Positions 45,734 to 56,039 of a stretch of DNA of 64,000 bases are shown piece after piece (the first letter of the stretch is position 1; each line of letters begins with the position of its first letter). The stretch is from Winslowiella arboricola (GTDB taxonomy: Bacteria; Pseudomonadota; Gammaproteobacteria; Enterobacterales; Enterobacteriaceae). Both the position numbers and the translations under genes were made by a program. The stretch lies in NCBI RefSeq assembly GCF_025527015.1, contig NZ_JAODIM010000040.1:371320-435319 (forward strand). Direction: 5' to 3'. The notes below the pieces were generated by a model. That model did not search any database and was not told the DNA's origin. It saw only the letters and a program-made list of their open reading frames with translations.

Positions 45734-48589
45734 CTACCCCTGCGGATGATCAAACCAGCGCTGCCAGCTGGCGGTAACTTCCTGACGCGCCTCAGAGAAC
45801 AACTCGTCATCGACATGCCCTGGCAACGCCTGTAATGCCAGATGATGCAACTCGTCACGCAACGTGACATAGGCGGTGGTCAGCGCTTTCGCTTCCGCCT
45901 CATCCATCCTGCCGTACGCAGACAGCAGTTCAAGGATGCGCACATTATCCGACCAGCGCGTTAACTTCGGCTGTTGTGAAGCGTAACGTAAGACAAGATA
46001 TTGCGTAATGAATTCAATATCCGTGATACCTCCCGCATCGGCTTTGATATCCCAGCGCCCGCGATGCTTGCTCCCAAGATGCGCCCGCATCTTTTCGCGC
46101 ATCTCACGCACTTCTGTTTTCAGCTGTTCAGCTTCACGCGGCAGACAAAGAATGCCGCGCCGGATATCATCAAAACGGCGGCTAAGTTGCGGCTCACCAT
46201 AGACAATGCGTGCGCGCACCAGCGCCTGATGTTCCCAGGTCCAGGCCTCGTTGCGCTGATAATCATCAAAGGCCTCAAAGGTACTGACCAGCATCCCCGC
46301 CGCGCCGGACGGACGCAGACGTGCATCCACCTCATACAGAATGCCGGATGAGGTGCGGGTGCTAAACAGATGCATAATCCGTTGCGCCAGGCGCAGATAG
46401 AACTGGCGGCCATCGATACTGCGCTCGCCGACGGTCACCGCATCCACCGGACAGTCGTGCAGAAACACTAAATCGAGATCGGAACTGTATCCCAGCTCCC
46501 AGCCGCCCAGCTTGCCATAACCCACTACCGCAAAACCGCGCTCACCGTCCTGCGTCAGATGCGAAGGCGCGCCATAGCGCTGCACCATCATATGCCACGC
46601 CTGCTGCACCACCGATTCAATTATCGCTTCCGCCAGCCAGGTAAGATGATCGCTGACCTTCATCACCGGCAGCGTTTCAGCAATATCCGCCGCCGCAATA
46701 CGCAGATGCTGCGCCTGCTTAAACTGGCGCAGCGCTTCCAGCTGCTGCTCTTCATCATCTTCCGGTATACGCAGCAGATACTGGCGTAACTCATCGCGAT
46801 AGGCATCGGTCGCAGTAGGCTGGTACAGGGTGGCGGGATCGAGCAGTTCGTCCAGCAGTAAAGGATGGCGCGCCAGCTGGCTGGCCAGCATCGGCGATGC
46901 GGCGCACAGGCTAATCAGATGCTTCAGCGCGCCATGGAATTCGGTCAGCAGCTCCAGATAGGTGCTGCGGGTTACCACGCCAAGCAGCAGTGGCGTCAGG
47001 CGGCTCAGGGTAATCGCCGCATCTTCGCGCGGACAGACTTCACTGAGCAGGCGCGGCATCAGTTGATCCAGCGCCTGACGGCCACGCGGCCCAATGGTGC
47101 GTTTATCCACATCCTTGCGGAAATCATTAATTTCGCGCAGCAGGCTGTGGCGGCCGATGTCGTCCAGATGTGGCACCAGCGGCGCCAGTTCGGCTTCATC
47201 CAGCGTGTCCTGCCACAAGACGCCATAATCGGCACCATCCTGCTGTTCATCGATATCCGGCGTGTCGTCGCCAATTAACTCATCAAAAATCGCCCGCACT
47301 GCCGCCATATGACTATCCAGCGCTATATGCAGCGCCTGCCAGTCGCTGAAGCCCATCGCCCAGGCCAGCCGCGCGCGGTTCAGTTCATCAGCGGGTAAGG
47401 TTTGGGTCTGCTCATCGGCGATACTTTGCAGCAGATTTTCCAGACGGCGTAAAAACAGGTAGCCGTCATGCAGCTGGTTAAGCTGCGTAGCAGATAACAG
47501 ATTCAGGGCGCCAATCGACTGAAGCACAGGCAGCAGGGATCGCAGCTGTAGCGAGCGCTCACGTCCGCCACGGATCAGCTGGAAAACCTGCACGATAAAT
47601 TCGGTTTCGCGGATGCCTCCGGCACCCAGCTTAATATTGTCAGTCAGGCCACGGCGGCGCACTTCACGCGCAATCATACTTTTCATATTGCGCAGCGACT
47701 GGATCACGCTGAAATCGATATAGCGACGAAACACAAAGGGCCGCAGCATCTGATGCAGCTCCTGGCTCCAGCGGTCGTCTGCGCCGCCCATCAGCCGCGC
47801 TTTCACCATCGCATAGCGCTCCCAGTCGCGTCCCTGCTCCTGGTAGTAGTCCTCCAGCGCCGCAAAGCTCAATACCAGTGGGCCGCTGTCGCCAAATGGC
47901 CGCAAACGCATATCCACGCGATAGACAAAGCCATCAACCGTCGGTTGATCGAGCACTTTTATCAGTCGCTGACCAAGACGGGTGAAGAATTGCGCATTAT
48001 CCAGTTCACGACGACCACCACGCGTACTGCCGTTTTCCGGATAAGAGAAGATCAGGTCGATATCAGAGGAGAAGTTCAGCTCGCCGCCGCCCAGTTTGCC
48101 CATGCCTAAAATCAGCAGCGGCTGCGCTTCACCGGCGGCATTGCAGGGGGTGCCAAAATCGCTGCAGCAGACCTGATATAACCAGTCGCGCGCGGTGATA
48201 ATCAGGGTTTCCGCCAGTACGCTGAGCTGTTGCAGCGACTGCTCAGTGCTGCTGATCGCCAGCGTCTGCATCCAGGCGATACGCACCAGCATATGACGAC
48301 GAAACAGCCGCAGTTCGCGCATCAGGCTGCTTTCATCACTGACGGCTGCCAGTTGTTGATCCAGCCACGCAGCATAGTGTCGCCACTCATCAGGCTCAGG
48401 TGTCGCCTGTTGCAGCTGTTGCCACCACTCCGGGTGCTGAGCCATGTTTTCACTGACGAAATCACTGAACGCCAGCACCGCCTGCTGCTGCGCGCTGGCC
48501 TGAGATAACGGCAGCGCCAGCCGTTCGCAGGCGTTCGCAGCTGGCTCCAGCATTAACGTGGGCAACGGTTGTGATAACAAAGGCAACAT
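45734..48589 (-). CDS. glnE: Glutamine synthetase adenylyltransferase/deadenylase
   Basis: A 951-residue GlnE with two nucleotidyltransferase domains: [20 protein letters not shown] near residue 170 (deadenylase) and [23 protein letters not shown] near residue 700 (adenylase). It modifies glutamine synthetase according to the PII state. The ATG at 48589 has GGGAG just upstream. The first ~60 residues diverge most from E. coli. It lies between ygiF and hldE as in E. coli. Confidence 0.97.
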   Translation of the reverse strand: MLPLLSQPLPTLMLEPAANACERLALPLSQASAQQQAVLAFSDFVSENMAQHPEWWQQLQQATPEPDEWRHYAAWLDQQLAAVSDESSLMRELRLFRRHMLVRIAWMQTLAISSTEQSLQQLSVLAETLIITARDWLYQVCCSDFGTPCNAAGEAQPLLILGMGKLGGGELNFSSDIDLIFSYPENGSTRGGRRELDNAQFFTRLGQRLIKVLDQPTVDGFVYRVDMRLRPFGDSGPLVLSFAALEDYYQEQGRDWERYAMVKARLMGGADDRWSQELHQMLRPFVFRRYIDFSVIQSLRNMKSMIAREVRRRGLTDNIKLGAGGIRETEFIVQVFQLIRGGRERSLQLRSLLPVLQSIGALNLLSATQLNQLHDGYLFLRRLENLLQSIADEQTQTLPADELNRARLAWAMGFSDWQALHIALDSHMAAVRAIFDELIGDDTPDIDEQQDGADYGVLWQDTLDEAELAPLVPHLDDIGRHSLLREINDFRKDVDKRTIGPRGRQALDQLMPRLLSEVCPREDAAITLSRLTPLLLGVVTRSTYLELLTEFHGALKHLISLCAASPMLASQLARHPLLLDELLDPATLYQPTATDAYRDELRQYLLRIPEDDEEQQLEALRQFKQAQHLRIAAADIAETLPVMKVSDHLTWLAEAIIESVVQQAWHMMVQRYGAPSHLTQDGERGFAVVGYGKLGGWELGYSSDLDLVFLHDCPVDAVTVGERSIDGRQFYLRLAQRIMHLFSTRTSSGILYEVDARLRPSGAAGMLVSTFEAFDDYQRNEAWTWEHQALVRARIVYGEPQLSRRFDDIRRGILCLPREAEQLKTEVREMREKMRAHLGSKHRGRWDIKADAGGITDIEFITQYLVLRYASQQPKLTRWSDNVRILELLSAYGRMDEAEAKALTTAYVTLRDELHHLALQALPGHVDDELFSEARQEVTASWQRWFDHPQG

Positions 48590-48647
48590 AAACACTCCCT
48601 GAACCTGTTTCATCAGAATCGGCCACGACACCCGTGGCCGCTAATCG

Positions 48648-49973
48648 TTATTCGCTTTCCGGACGCTCTTTTACGCTGCCGTTCATCCAGAACGCCGGTT
48701 GTTTCAGCGCCTGACGGCAATGGGCTTCCAGCCAGCTCTCCTGGCCGTCGCGAATCGCCTGCAACAGCTGCTGCCAGCTGCCCAGCCAGCTATTCACCAC
48801 CGCGCTGTCGTAGGCGCCGGCTAACAAATGCACCGCCAGCAGCTGACGCATCAGGCGCGTCGCTTTATCCTGGTATTCACCCGAATGGTGGACATGGGCA
48901 AAAGTCTCTTTCAGATCGGCGGCGATACGACCCAGCATAATATCGGCAAAGCGCTTAAAGGAGCCTTGCAGTCTGGCGTCCGCTTTGGCATCGATAAACT
49001 GGCGCCAGCGCTCGGTGGCCAGCCAGTTAGTAAGCGCTAACTGGGTATCCAGCCAGAGCGCACTGAAACAGACGCTTTGCGCATCCAGATTCTCTTCCAG
49101 CAACGCCTCTTCCAGTGCGGTCAGATTCTGGCGCAATATGCTGCTGGCTTTACGTGGCACCAGCGCGCCGAACAGGGAAAATGCCTGACGCAACGTTTCC
49201 AGCGCTTCCTGCACAGCGCTTAGCGCCGCCGAATGCCCCTGCAACCACAGCTCTTCGTGGTATTGCCACTGGCTTAACGCCAGCATAAATGCCGCACGCA
49301 TCCCCTCTTCTACCGTTGCTTTACGTTTCGCCTGCATTACCGGCACCGGGCGTAACGCCAGCGGCGGTTTGCCCTGCGCCAGCGCATAGCCACGTGCGGC
49401 TTTACTCAGGCTGCCGAGACGTAAACCGCCCATTTTGGCCAGCTCAGCGGCAAAGGCCAGCAAGTCATCTCGTTCGCCGCTTTTTAGTTCCAGCTCAATC
49501 TCATGTAAAGGTTCACTGAATTCCCCTGCCGACACCTCGCCCTGATCAAACGCCACTTCGATTTCACTGTTCTGATAACTCACCAGCCATTTCTCGCGCT
49601 GGAAATGGGTGCTGAACAGCGCGCACAGCTGCTGCTGCAACGCAGCCAGATCGCAACCCGCTGGCCAGATCTCCGCTGGCAACAGACTGATATCAAGCTC
49701 TGGCTGCGACAGGTCGATATTGTATTCCGGGCGCTGATGCAGACCGCCAATGGTCTGTCCGGCGGTTTTTAACGTCATTTCATAATGTTCGCCAAAGCCA
49801 CGGATGCGCAGCCCCATATCCCAGCGTCGTAGCTGGTTGTCTGGCGTTTCATAATAGATATTGGTCAGCGCCACCGCCGGGGTGTGCTGATGTGGCCATG
49901 CCGCCAGTTGTGCGGCAAGTTTTATTGCCGCTTCCGGCAATACAATGAACTTTAGTTCGATTTCGATGGTCAT
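48648..49973 (-). CDS. ygiF: Inorganic triphosphatase YgiF (CYTH + CHAD)
   Basis: A 441-residue protein. The CYTH domain opens with IEIELKFIVLPEAA and closes near EIELELKSG; the CHAD domain spans about residues 220-430 (VEEGMRAAFMLALSQWQYHEE ...). E. coli YgiF hydrolyses tripolyphosphate. It is followed by glnE 58 bases on, and diverges from ygiM. Confidence 0.94.
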   Translation of the reverse strand: MTIEIELKFIVLPEAAIKLAAQLAAWPHQHTPAVALTNIYYETPDNQLRRWDMGLRIRGFGEHYEMTLKTAGQTIGGLHQRPEYNIDLSQPELDISLLPAEIWPAGCDLAALQQQLCALFSTHFQREKWLVSYQNSEIEVAFDQGEVSAGEFSEPLHEIELELKSGERDDLLAFAAELAKMGGLRLGSLSKAARGYALAQGKPPLALRPVPVMQAKRKATVEEGMRAAFMLALSQWQYHEELWLQGHSAALSAVQEALETLRQAFSLFGALVPRKASSILRQNLTALEEALLEENLDAQSVCFSALWLDTQLALTNWLATERWRQFIDAKADARLQGSFKRFADIMLGRIAADLKETFAHVHHSGEYQDKATRLMRQLLAVHLLAGAYDSAVVNSWLGSWQQLLQAIRDGQESWLEAHCRQALKQPAFWMNGSVKERPESE

Positions 49974-50193
49974 AATTTCTTATTCAATTACTCACTGGCG
50001 CAGGCAGCTGAGATTTAGCAAATGGTTAAGAGTGAAGAGTAATGCAGAAAAACCACTGCTGTCTCGGCTTTCTTACATTTTCGCGAGCGCATTTGCATCA
50101 CGCTGAGAACAGGAAAGTTCTCATTCAGATTTATGCAGAGCCTCTCCAGACTGTGCCCTTACTTTTCCGGACATTATGCAAAAACGACATCTA

Positions 50194-50814
50194 ATGAAGA
50201 AATCACAGCTTATTGGCCTGACTTTGCTCACTTTTACCGTTGCCCTTTCCGCGCACGCCGAAGAGAAGCGTTATATTTCCGATGAACTCTCCACATGGGT
50301 ACGCAGTGGTCCGAGTGATGATTACCGTCTGGTGGGAAGCGTCAATGCAGGCGAAGAAGTGACGCTGTTGCAGACCAATGACAGCAGCAAATATGGTCAG
50401 ATTCGCGATGCTAATGGCCGCACCACCTGGATCCCGCTGGCGCAGCTGAGCGCGCAACCCAGCTTGCGCACCCGGGTGCCGGAACTGGAACAACAGGTGA
50501 AAGATCTGACTGATAAGCTGGCCAATATCGATGGCAGCTGGAATCAGCGCACTGCTGATATGCAGAAGAAAGTTTCAGGCAGTGACAGCGTGATCAACGG
50601 GCTGAAAGATGAAAATCAGAAGCTGAAGAACGAGCTGGTGGTGGCGCAGAAGAAAGTCAGTGCCGCCAATGTGCAGCTGGATGATAAACAACGCACCATT
50701 ATTATGCAGTGGTTTATGTATGGTGGCGGCGTGGCGGGCGTCGGTCTGCTGCTGGGCCTGTTGCTGCCGCATATGATCCCGCGCCGTAAAAAGAACGATC
50801 GCTGGATGAACTGA
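50194..50814 (+). CDS. ygiM: SH3-domain signal-anchored protein YgiM
   Basis: About 206 residues: signal anchor MKKSQLIGLTLLTFTVALSAHA, bacterial SH3 domain (YISDELSTWVRSGPSDDYRLVGSVNAGEEVTLLQ), a coiled coil (VPELEQQVKDLTDKLANIDGSWNQRTADMQKKV), then a C-terminal membrane helix (MYGGGVAGVGLLLGLLLPHMIPRRKK). It matches E. coli YgiM throughout. An ATG six codons upstream (50176) is also possible; neither has a strong ribosome site. Function unknown, probably envelope-associated. Confidence 0.9.
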   Translation: MKKSQLIGLTLLTFTVALSAHAEEKRYISDELSTWVRSGPSDDYRLVGSVNAGEEVTLLQTNDSSKYGQIRDANGRTTWIPLAQLSAQPSLRTRVPELEQQVKDLTDKLANIDGSWNQRTADMQKKVSGSDSVINGLKDENQKLKNELVVAQKKVSAANVQLDDKQRTIIMQWFMYGGGVAGVGLLLGLLLPHMIPRRKKNDRWMN

Positions 50815-50832
50815 TTTTACGTCGTTGAGCAA

Positions 50833-50943
50833 CGGGCGGCGAGAACGCCGCCTCTACATGCAGCATTCCCCAGGGGCGGCATTCTCGCCGCCCGTGTTGA
50901 TGATTTGCGACGATCTTGATGACGGCGTTCTCGCCGCCCATGC
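50833..50943. repeat. Compound REP-like repeat (three units) between ygiM and cca
   Basis: Three units of the GGGCGGCG family lie head to tail and inverted: 50833-50854, 50873-50896 and 50922-50943. Between the last two is GTTGATGATTTGCGACGATC, matching the flank of other copies. It starts 19 bases past the ygiM stop and takes up half of the 231-base gap before cca. Confidence 0.75.
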
Positions 50944-51045
50944 TGACGCAACCCTTTTTTGTTATGCCCGCCATTTGTGCGACAATTACGCTAATTGATT
51001 TTCATTCCCCGAATTTCGCGACCAAAGCGTTCTGGAGAGCTGTTA

Positions 51046-52266
51046 GTGAAAACTTATCTTGTCGGTGGCGCGGTACGCGATGGACTGCTTAAGCTGCCGA
51101 TCAAAGACAGAGACTGGGTGGTGGTCGGCGCCACGCCGCAAACCATGCTGGATCAGGGTTATCAACAGGTAGGCCGTGATTTTCCGGTATTTCTGCATCC
51201 TGCCAGCCGTGAAGAGTATGCGCTGGCGCGCACCGAACGTAAGTCAGGCAAAGGCTATACCGGTTTTGTCACCGACTTTTCCGCCGAGGTGACCCTTGAG
51301 CAGGATTTATTGCGCCGCGACCTGACGATTAACGCCATTGCCCGTGATGAGCATGGCGAATATATCGATCCTTACGGCGGCCGCGACGACCTCGAACAGC
51401 GCCTGCTGCGTCATGTCTCTGCTGCCTTTAACGAAGATCCCCTGCGTGTGCTGCGTGTGGCGCGTTTCGCCGCCCGCTTTGCCCATCTTGGTTTCCGCAT
51501 TGCCGATGAAACCATGGCGTTGATGCAGCAGATGGCTGCCAGCGGTGAACTGGCCGAACTGACTGCCGAGCGGGTGTGGAAAGAGACGGAAAACGCTTTG
51601 CAGTCAGCCAATCCGCAGGTCTATTTTCAGGTGCTGCGCGACTGCCAGGCGCTGGCGATCCTGTTCCCGGAGATCGATAATCTGTATGGCGTACCGGCAC
51701 CGGCGAAATGGCACCCGGAAATCGATACCGGTGTGCACACCCTGATGACGCTGGCGATTGCCGCCCAGCTCAGCCCGGAAGTGGATATCCGCTTTGCCAC
51801 CCTGTGCCATGACTTTGGCAAAGCGCTGACGCCGCCGGAGAAATGGCCCAGCCATCATGGTCATGGCCCTGCCGGCGTACCGCTAGTGGCCGCACTGTGC
51901 CAGCGCCTGCGGGTACCGAATGCGGCGCGTGATCTGGCGATGCTGGTCGCGGAGTTTCACGATTTAGTGCATGGCATACAGAACCACGCGCCGGAAACGC
52001 TGATCCAGCTGTTTGACCGCGTTGATGCCTGGCGCAAACCGCTGCGTGTGGAGCAGATCGCCTTGACCAGTGAGGCAGATGCGCGCGGACGCACTGGCTT
52101 TGAAAGCAATCCTTATCCGCAGGGTGACTATTTGCGTGAGGCTTTTCAGGTGGCGCTGGCGGTTTCCAGCAAAGCAGTGGTTGAAGCAGGTTTTAAAGGT
52201 CCGGCTGTGCGGGAAGAGCTGACGCGCAGAAGAGTGGCGGCGCTGGAGGCGTGGAAAGCAGGATAA
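51046..52266 (+). CDS. cca: tRNA CCA-adding enzyme with HD phosphohydrolase domain
   Basis: A 406-residue Cca starting at GTG ([15 protein letters not shown]), as homology starts here and GGAG lies 8 bases before. Features are the nucleotidyltransferase motif GGAVRD, the [10 protein letters not shown] block, ERVWKE, and the HD domain [22 protein letters not shown]. It repairs or adds the 3' CCA of tRNAs, and the HD domain adds phosphatase/2',3'-cyclic phosphodiesterase activity. Confidence 0.96.
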   Translation: MKTYLVGGAVRDGLLKLPIKDRDWVVVGATPQTMLDQGYQQVGRDFPVFLHPASREEYALARTERKSGKGYTGFVTDFSAEVTLEQDLLRRDLTINAIARDEHGEYIDPYGGRDDLEQRLLRHVSAAFNEDPLRVLRVARFAARFAHLGFRIADETMALMQQMAASGELAELTAERVWKETENALQSANPQVYFQVLRDCQALAILFPEIDNLYGVPAPAKWHPEIDTGVHTLMTLAIAAQLSPEVDIRFATLCHDFGKALTPPEKWPSHHGHGPAGVPLVAALCQRLRVPNAARDLAMLVAEFHDLVHGIQNHAPETLIQLFDRVDAWRKPLRVEQIALTSEADARGRTGFESNPYPQGDYLREAFQVALAVSSKAVVEAGFKGPAVREELTRRRVAALEAWKAG

Positions 52267-52285
52267 GGGCCAGCTATGCTGGCCC
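52267..52285. terminator. Bidirectional hairpin between cca and uppP
   Basis: GGGCCAGC and GCTGGCCC form a perfect 8-base stem around TAT directly after the cca stop, in the 30-base gap between convergent genes. Confidence 0.65.
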
Positions 52286-52296
52286 CTGAATTAAAT

Positions 52297-53121
52297 CTAA
52301 ACGAATACCATATAAACCACTGCCGCCAGAATAAAGCGGTAGATAGCGAACGGCACAAACGAAATACGTTTGATAATGTGCAGGAAGGCTTTAATGGCGA
52401 TCAGCGCGACAATAAACGCGGTGACAAAACCGACGGCAAACATCGGCAGGTCAGCCATGGTGAGGAAGCCCATACTCTTATAGAGATCCAGCACCGTGGC
52501 GCCCATCATCATCGGCACAGCCAGAATAAATGAAAATTCTGATGCAGCATAACGACTGACACCCATCAGCATCCCGCCGGAAATGGTCGCGCCAGAGCGT
52601 GAGAAGCCCGGCCACAACGCCAGACACTGGAAGCAACCAATCATAAACGCCTGACGCCAGGTAATATCATCAATACCTTCCGCCTTTGGCTTCTTCGGCT
52701 TCAGGAACTCGGCCGCCAGCAGCAGCACGCCGCCAACTACCAGCGCATACATCACGTTAATCGGATTAAACAGCGATTTGATTTGGTCATGCAGCACCAG
52801 ACCAATCACCACTGCCGGAGCCATCCCCAGCAAAATATGGACCAGTGTCAGATGCCCTTTACCGGTCCCTTCATGCTTTACCGGTTTGCTGCCAAAGTGA
52901 ATGCCGATCAGACCAAACAGCCGGCGCCAGAACATCACGACTACCGCCAGAATTGACCCCAGCTGAATCACCACCTCAAACGTTTCGGCTTTCTGCCCTT
53001 CAAATCCCAACAAATGGCCGACAATGATCATATGACCGGTGGATGAGACGGGAAGGAACTCGGTAAGCCCCTCAACAATCCCGAGGATTGCTGCCACCCA
53101 AAGCTGATGAATATCTGCCAT
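52297..53121 (-). CDS. uppP: Undecaprenyl-diphosphatase
   Basis: A 274-residue polytopic membrane protein (BacA) with the active-site motifs [14 protein letters not shown] and [13 protein letters not shown]. It dephosphorylates undecaprenyl diphosphate so the lipid carrier can be reused for cell-wall synthesis, and over-expression gives bacitracin resistance. The ATG at 53121 is preferred to a TTG just upstream; AGAGGA precedes it. Confidence 0.96.
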   Translation of the reverse strand: MADIHQLWVAAILGIVEGLTEFLPVSSTGHMIIVGHLLGFEGQKAETFEVVIQLGSILAVVVMFWRRLFGLIGIHFGSKPVKHEGTGKGHLTLVHILLGMAPAVVIGLVLHDQIKSLFNPINVMYALVVGGVLLLAAEFLKPKKPKAEGIDDITWRQAFMIGCFQCLALWPGFSRSGATISGGMLMGVSRYAASEFSFILAVPMMMGATVLDLYKSMGFLTMADLPMFAVGFVTAFIVALIAIKAFLHIIKRISFVPFAIYRFILAAVVYMVFV

Positions 53122-53158
53122 CAAATGTCCTCTACCCTAAATTTTTAAACCATTAAAA

Positions 53159-53183
53159 GGCGGTCGCTGCGCAGGCTACCGCC
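53159..53183 (-). terminator. Terminator after folB
   Basis: On the minus strand GGCGGT pairs with ACCGCC around a 13-base internal loop, followed by TTTTAA. It lies 87 bases past folB and before uppP. Confidence 0.55.
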
Positions 53184-53269
53184 AGAAAAATATGCCAGCT
53201 ACGAGTGAATCAGGCTTATGACACACCATAATGTGGTTTGGTTTCATTGTGATGGCAATCACATTGGGT

Positions 53270-53629
53270 TTATTTCAGATTAGTCCCGCGCTCAATTAAT
53301 ACGCCAACCTGCGCCGCCTGCGCTACCGCACCGGGTTTACTCACTTTGATCCGCACCCACGGCGAAGCGAAACGCGACAACAATAATGAAGCGACCTCTT
53401 CCGCCACGCGTTCCACCAGCGCAAACTTGCCGTTAGCGACGTGGGAAATAATCGCTTCCGAGACATCGGCGTAGCTCAGGCAGTCATTAACATCATCGCT
53501 GGCTGCCGCTTTACGGTTATCCCACGCCATTTCGACATCGAACACTAACTTCTGCTGAATGGTCTGTTCCCAGTCATAAACACCAATAGTGGTGATGACG
53601 GTCAGTTGCTCAATAAATACGATATCCAT
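53270..53629 (-). CDS. folB: Dihydroneopterin aldolase
   Basis: A 119-residue FolB with MDIVFIEQLTVITTIGVYDWEQ, LSYADVSEAI, ALVERVAEEVASLLL and VRIKVSKPGAV. It cleaves dihydroneopterin to hydroxymethyl-dihydropterin and glycolaldehyde in folate synthesis. It diverges from plsY. Confidence 0.95.
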   Translation of the reverse strand: MDIVFIEQLTVITTIGVYDWEQTIQQKLVFDVEMAWDNRKAAASDDVNDCLSYADVSEAIISHVANGKFALVERVAEEVASLLLSRFASPWVRIKVSKPGAVAQAAQVGVLIERGTNLK

Positions 53630-53736
53630 GATGACGCTCTCTGTTTTTGCGTTAGCCGGATACCACTTCCGGCGGATTATGCGTATTATCCACAGATGAC
53701 GAGAATAAAACGACCCTTACGGAACGGAACGTTGTT

Positions 53737-54351
53737 ATGAGTGCAATCGCGCCTGGTATGATCATTTTCGCGTATCTGTGCGGCTCCATTTCCAGTGCGA
53801 TCTTGGTTTGTCGCCTCGCAGGCTTACCCGATCCACGCCTTAGCGGTTCCGGCAATCCCGGTGCCACTAATGTGCTGCGTATCGGTGGCAAAGGCGCCGC
53901 GGCGGCGGTGCTGGTGTTTGATGTACTGAAGGGGATGCTGCCGGTATGGCTGGCTTACTTCCTCGGCGTCTCGCCAGTGTTCCTTGGCCTGACCGGCATT
54001 GCCGCCTGCCTTGGACATATCTATCCGCTGTTCTTCCATTTTAAAGGCGGGAAAGGTGTAGCGACGGCATTGGGCGCGATTGCTCCCATCGGCTGGGACT
54101 TGACCGGGCTGATGACCGGCACCTGGCTGCTGACTGTACTGCTCAGCGGCTACTCTTCGCTCGGCGCGATTATCAGCGCCCTGATCGCCCCGTTCTACGT
54201 CTGGTGGTTTAAGCCGCAGTTCACCTTCCCGGTGGCGATGCTCTCCTGCCTGATACTGCTACGTCATCACGACAATATTCAGCGTCTGTGGCGCGGCCAG
54301 GAAACCCGCATCTGGAAGAGAAAGAAGGGTAAAAATAAAAAATCCGCCTGA
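53737..54351 (+). CDS. plsY: Glycerol-3-phosphate acyltransferase PlsY
   Basis: A 204-residue membrane protein with the PlsY motifs [57 protein letters not shown] and a third block near [11 protein letters not shown]. It uses acyl phosphate to acylate glycerol 3-phosphate at the inner membrane. The C-terminal tail is very basic ([14 protein letters not shown]). Its stop codon falls in the loop of the terminator. Confidence 0.95.
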   Translation: MSAIAPGMIIFAYLCGSISSAILVCRLAGLPDPRLSGSGNPGATNVLRIGGKGAAAAVLVFDVLKGMLPVWLAYFLGVSPVFLGLTGIAACLGHIYPLFFHFKGGKGVATALGAIAPIGWDLTGLMTGTWLLTVLLSGYSSLGAIISALIAPFYVWWFKPQFTFPVAMLSCLILLRHHDNIQRLWRGQETRIWKRKKGKNKKSA

Positions 54352-54364
54352 TGCGGATTTTTTT
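54337..54364. terminator. Bidirectional terminator between plsY and tsaD
   Basis: AATCCGC pairs with GCGGATT around CTGAT, flanked by A and T runs on either side. It serves both convergent genes and includes the plsY stop in its loop. Confidence 0.85.
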
Positions 54365-54367
54365 CAG

Positions 54368-55381
54368 TCAGACAGGCGGCAATTCAGCCAGCGGCCAGCG
54401 TGGCCGCACGGTGACGCTTAGCTCACCGCGGGTGCCGCCTTTCAGCCGCACCATGCCAGCATAGGCAATCATCGCGCCGTTATCGGTACAGAACTCCGGA
54501 CGGGCATAAAACACTTCACCGCCCCGCGCCTGCATCATCTCCGCCAGTTTGCTGCGCAGCGTACGGTTAGCACTGACGCCTCCTGCAATCACCAGCCGCT
54601 GATAACCCGTATGCTCCAGCGCACGCTTGCACTTAATCGCCAGCGTATCGACAACCGCGTCTTCGAAAGCGCGGGCGATATCGGCATGGGTCTGCGCATC
54701 AGCACTGTTTTCACGGATGGTGTTCGCCGCAAAGGTTTTCAGTCCTGAAAAGCTGAAATCCATTCCCGGGCGATCGGTCATCGGCCGTGGGAAAGTAAAG
54801 CGTCCGGCCTGTCCTTGTTGCGCCATTTTCGCCAGCATCGGTCCGCCGGGATAATCCAGTCCTAGCAGCTTGGCGGTTTTATCGAAGGCCTCACCTGCGG
54901 CATCATCCACCGATTCGCCCAGCAAAGTGTATTCACCCACGCCGGTTACGCTTATCAGCTGGGTATGTCCGCCAGAGACCAGCAGCGCCACAAAAGGAAA
55001 TGCCGGTGGATTATCTTCCAGCATCGGCGCCAGCAGATGCCCCTCCATATGGTGTACCGGCACCGCAGGCACGCCCCAGGCAAACGCCAGCGAGCGACCA
55101 ATGGTTGCGCCGACCAGTAGCGCACCGACCAGACCTGGGCCGGCGGTCCAGGCGACGGCATCGATATCCTGTGCCGTCAGCCCGGCCTCTTTCAATGCTG
55201 CCTGAATCAGCGGCACGGTTTTACGCACATGATCGCGCGAGGCCAGTTCTGGCACCACACCGCCATAATCCGCATGCAGTTTTACCTGACTATACAGTTG
55301 GTTAGCCAGCAGACCGTTGATATCATCATATATTGCGATGCCGGTTTCATCGCAGGACGTTTCAATTCCCAGTACACGCAT
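54368..55381 (-). CDS. tsaD: tRNA N6-threonylcarbamoyladenosine synthase subunit TsaD
   Basis: A 337-residue ASKHA-fold protein with [19 protein letters not shown], the metal-binding [22 protein letters not shown] and [13 protein letters not shown]. With TsaB, TsaC and TsaE it makes t6A37 in ANN-decoding tRNAs. The ATG at 55381 is preferred over the TTG one codon earlier. It diverges from rpsU across 305 bases. Confidence 0.96.
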   Translation of the reverse strand: MRVLGIETSCDETGIAIYDDINGLLANQLYSQVKLHADYGGVVPELASRDHVRKTVPLIQAALKEAGLTAQDIDAVAWTAGPGLVGALLVGATIGRSLAFAWGVPAVPVHHMEGHLLAPMLEDNPPAFPFVALLVSGGHTQLISVTGVGEYTLLGESVDDAAGEAFDKTAKLLGLDYPGGPMLAKMAQQGQAGRFTFPRPMTDRPGMDFSFSGLKTFAANTIRENSADAQTHADIARAFEDAVVDTLAIKCKRALEHTGYQRLVIAGGVSANRTLRSKLAEMMQARGGEVFYARPEFCTDNGAMIAYAGMVRLKGGTRGELSVTVRPRWPLAELPPV

Positions 55382-55585
55382 CAATTGTTTACCTCATTAT
55401 CGCGGCGCGCATTTTAGCATAAGCCCCCCTCTGCCTGCGGCTATTTTGACGGCTGAACGCGCATTTAATCAGCAAAAAGCGTAAAATATTCCCCCTTGAG
55501 CAAATTGATTGATGTATAATCAGCCCCCTGAAAATTAACCGGCAGCCGCACAGGCGCTTCTGTTGGTTTCATAAGTTCATGGTGC

Positions 55586-55615
55586 TTTACAACGCAGCGT
55601 ATGTTGGAGTAAAAT
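55586..55615 (+). promoter_or_regulatory. Candidate sigma-70 promoter of the rpsU-dnaG-rpoD operon
   Basis: TTTACA and TAAAAT are 18 bases apart, about 71 bases upstream of rpsU. A lone TATAAT at 55515-55520 may mark a second promoter but lacks a well-placed -35. The remaining tsaD-rpsU gap shows no gene. Confidence 0.5.
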
Positions 55616-55635
55616 TCCGCACCATTTTGAAATGA

Positions 55636-55902
<267 letters not shown>

Positions 55903-55959
55903 TTTCTTCTGGAGGTTAACCCCTCCGCCGCGTATTACGCGCAGACAGAGTCATTAAGA

Positions 55960-55990
55960 GGCCGTGCTTTCCGAAAGGAATGCGCGGCTT
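55960..55990 (+). terminator. Internal attenuating terminator between rpsU and dnaG
   Basis: GGCCGTGCTTTCC pairs imperfectly with GGAATGCGCGGCTT around GAAA, followed by GTTCTCGTTT. It corresponds in position and sequence to the E. coli operon's T1, which keeps dnaG expression well below rpsU. Confidence 0.75.
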
Positions 55991-56039
55991 GTTCTCGTTT
56001 ATGAGCTGAACCACTTTCACAGGCAGAACAACGGGGCTT

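Noticed and set aside
55515..55520. TATAAT upstream of rpsU as a main promoter
   Set aside because: TTGAGC is only 13 bases away and no other -35 is well placed; kept only as a possible weak site.
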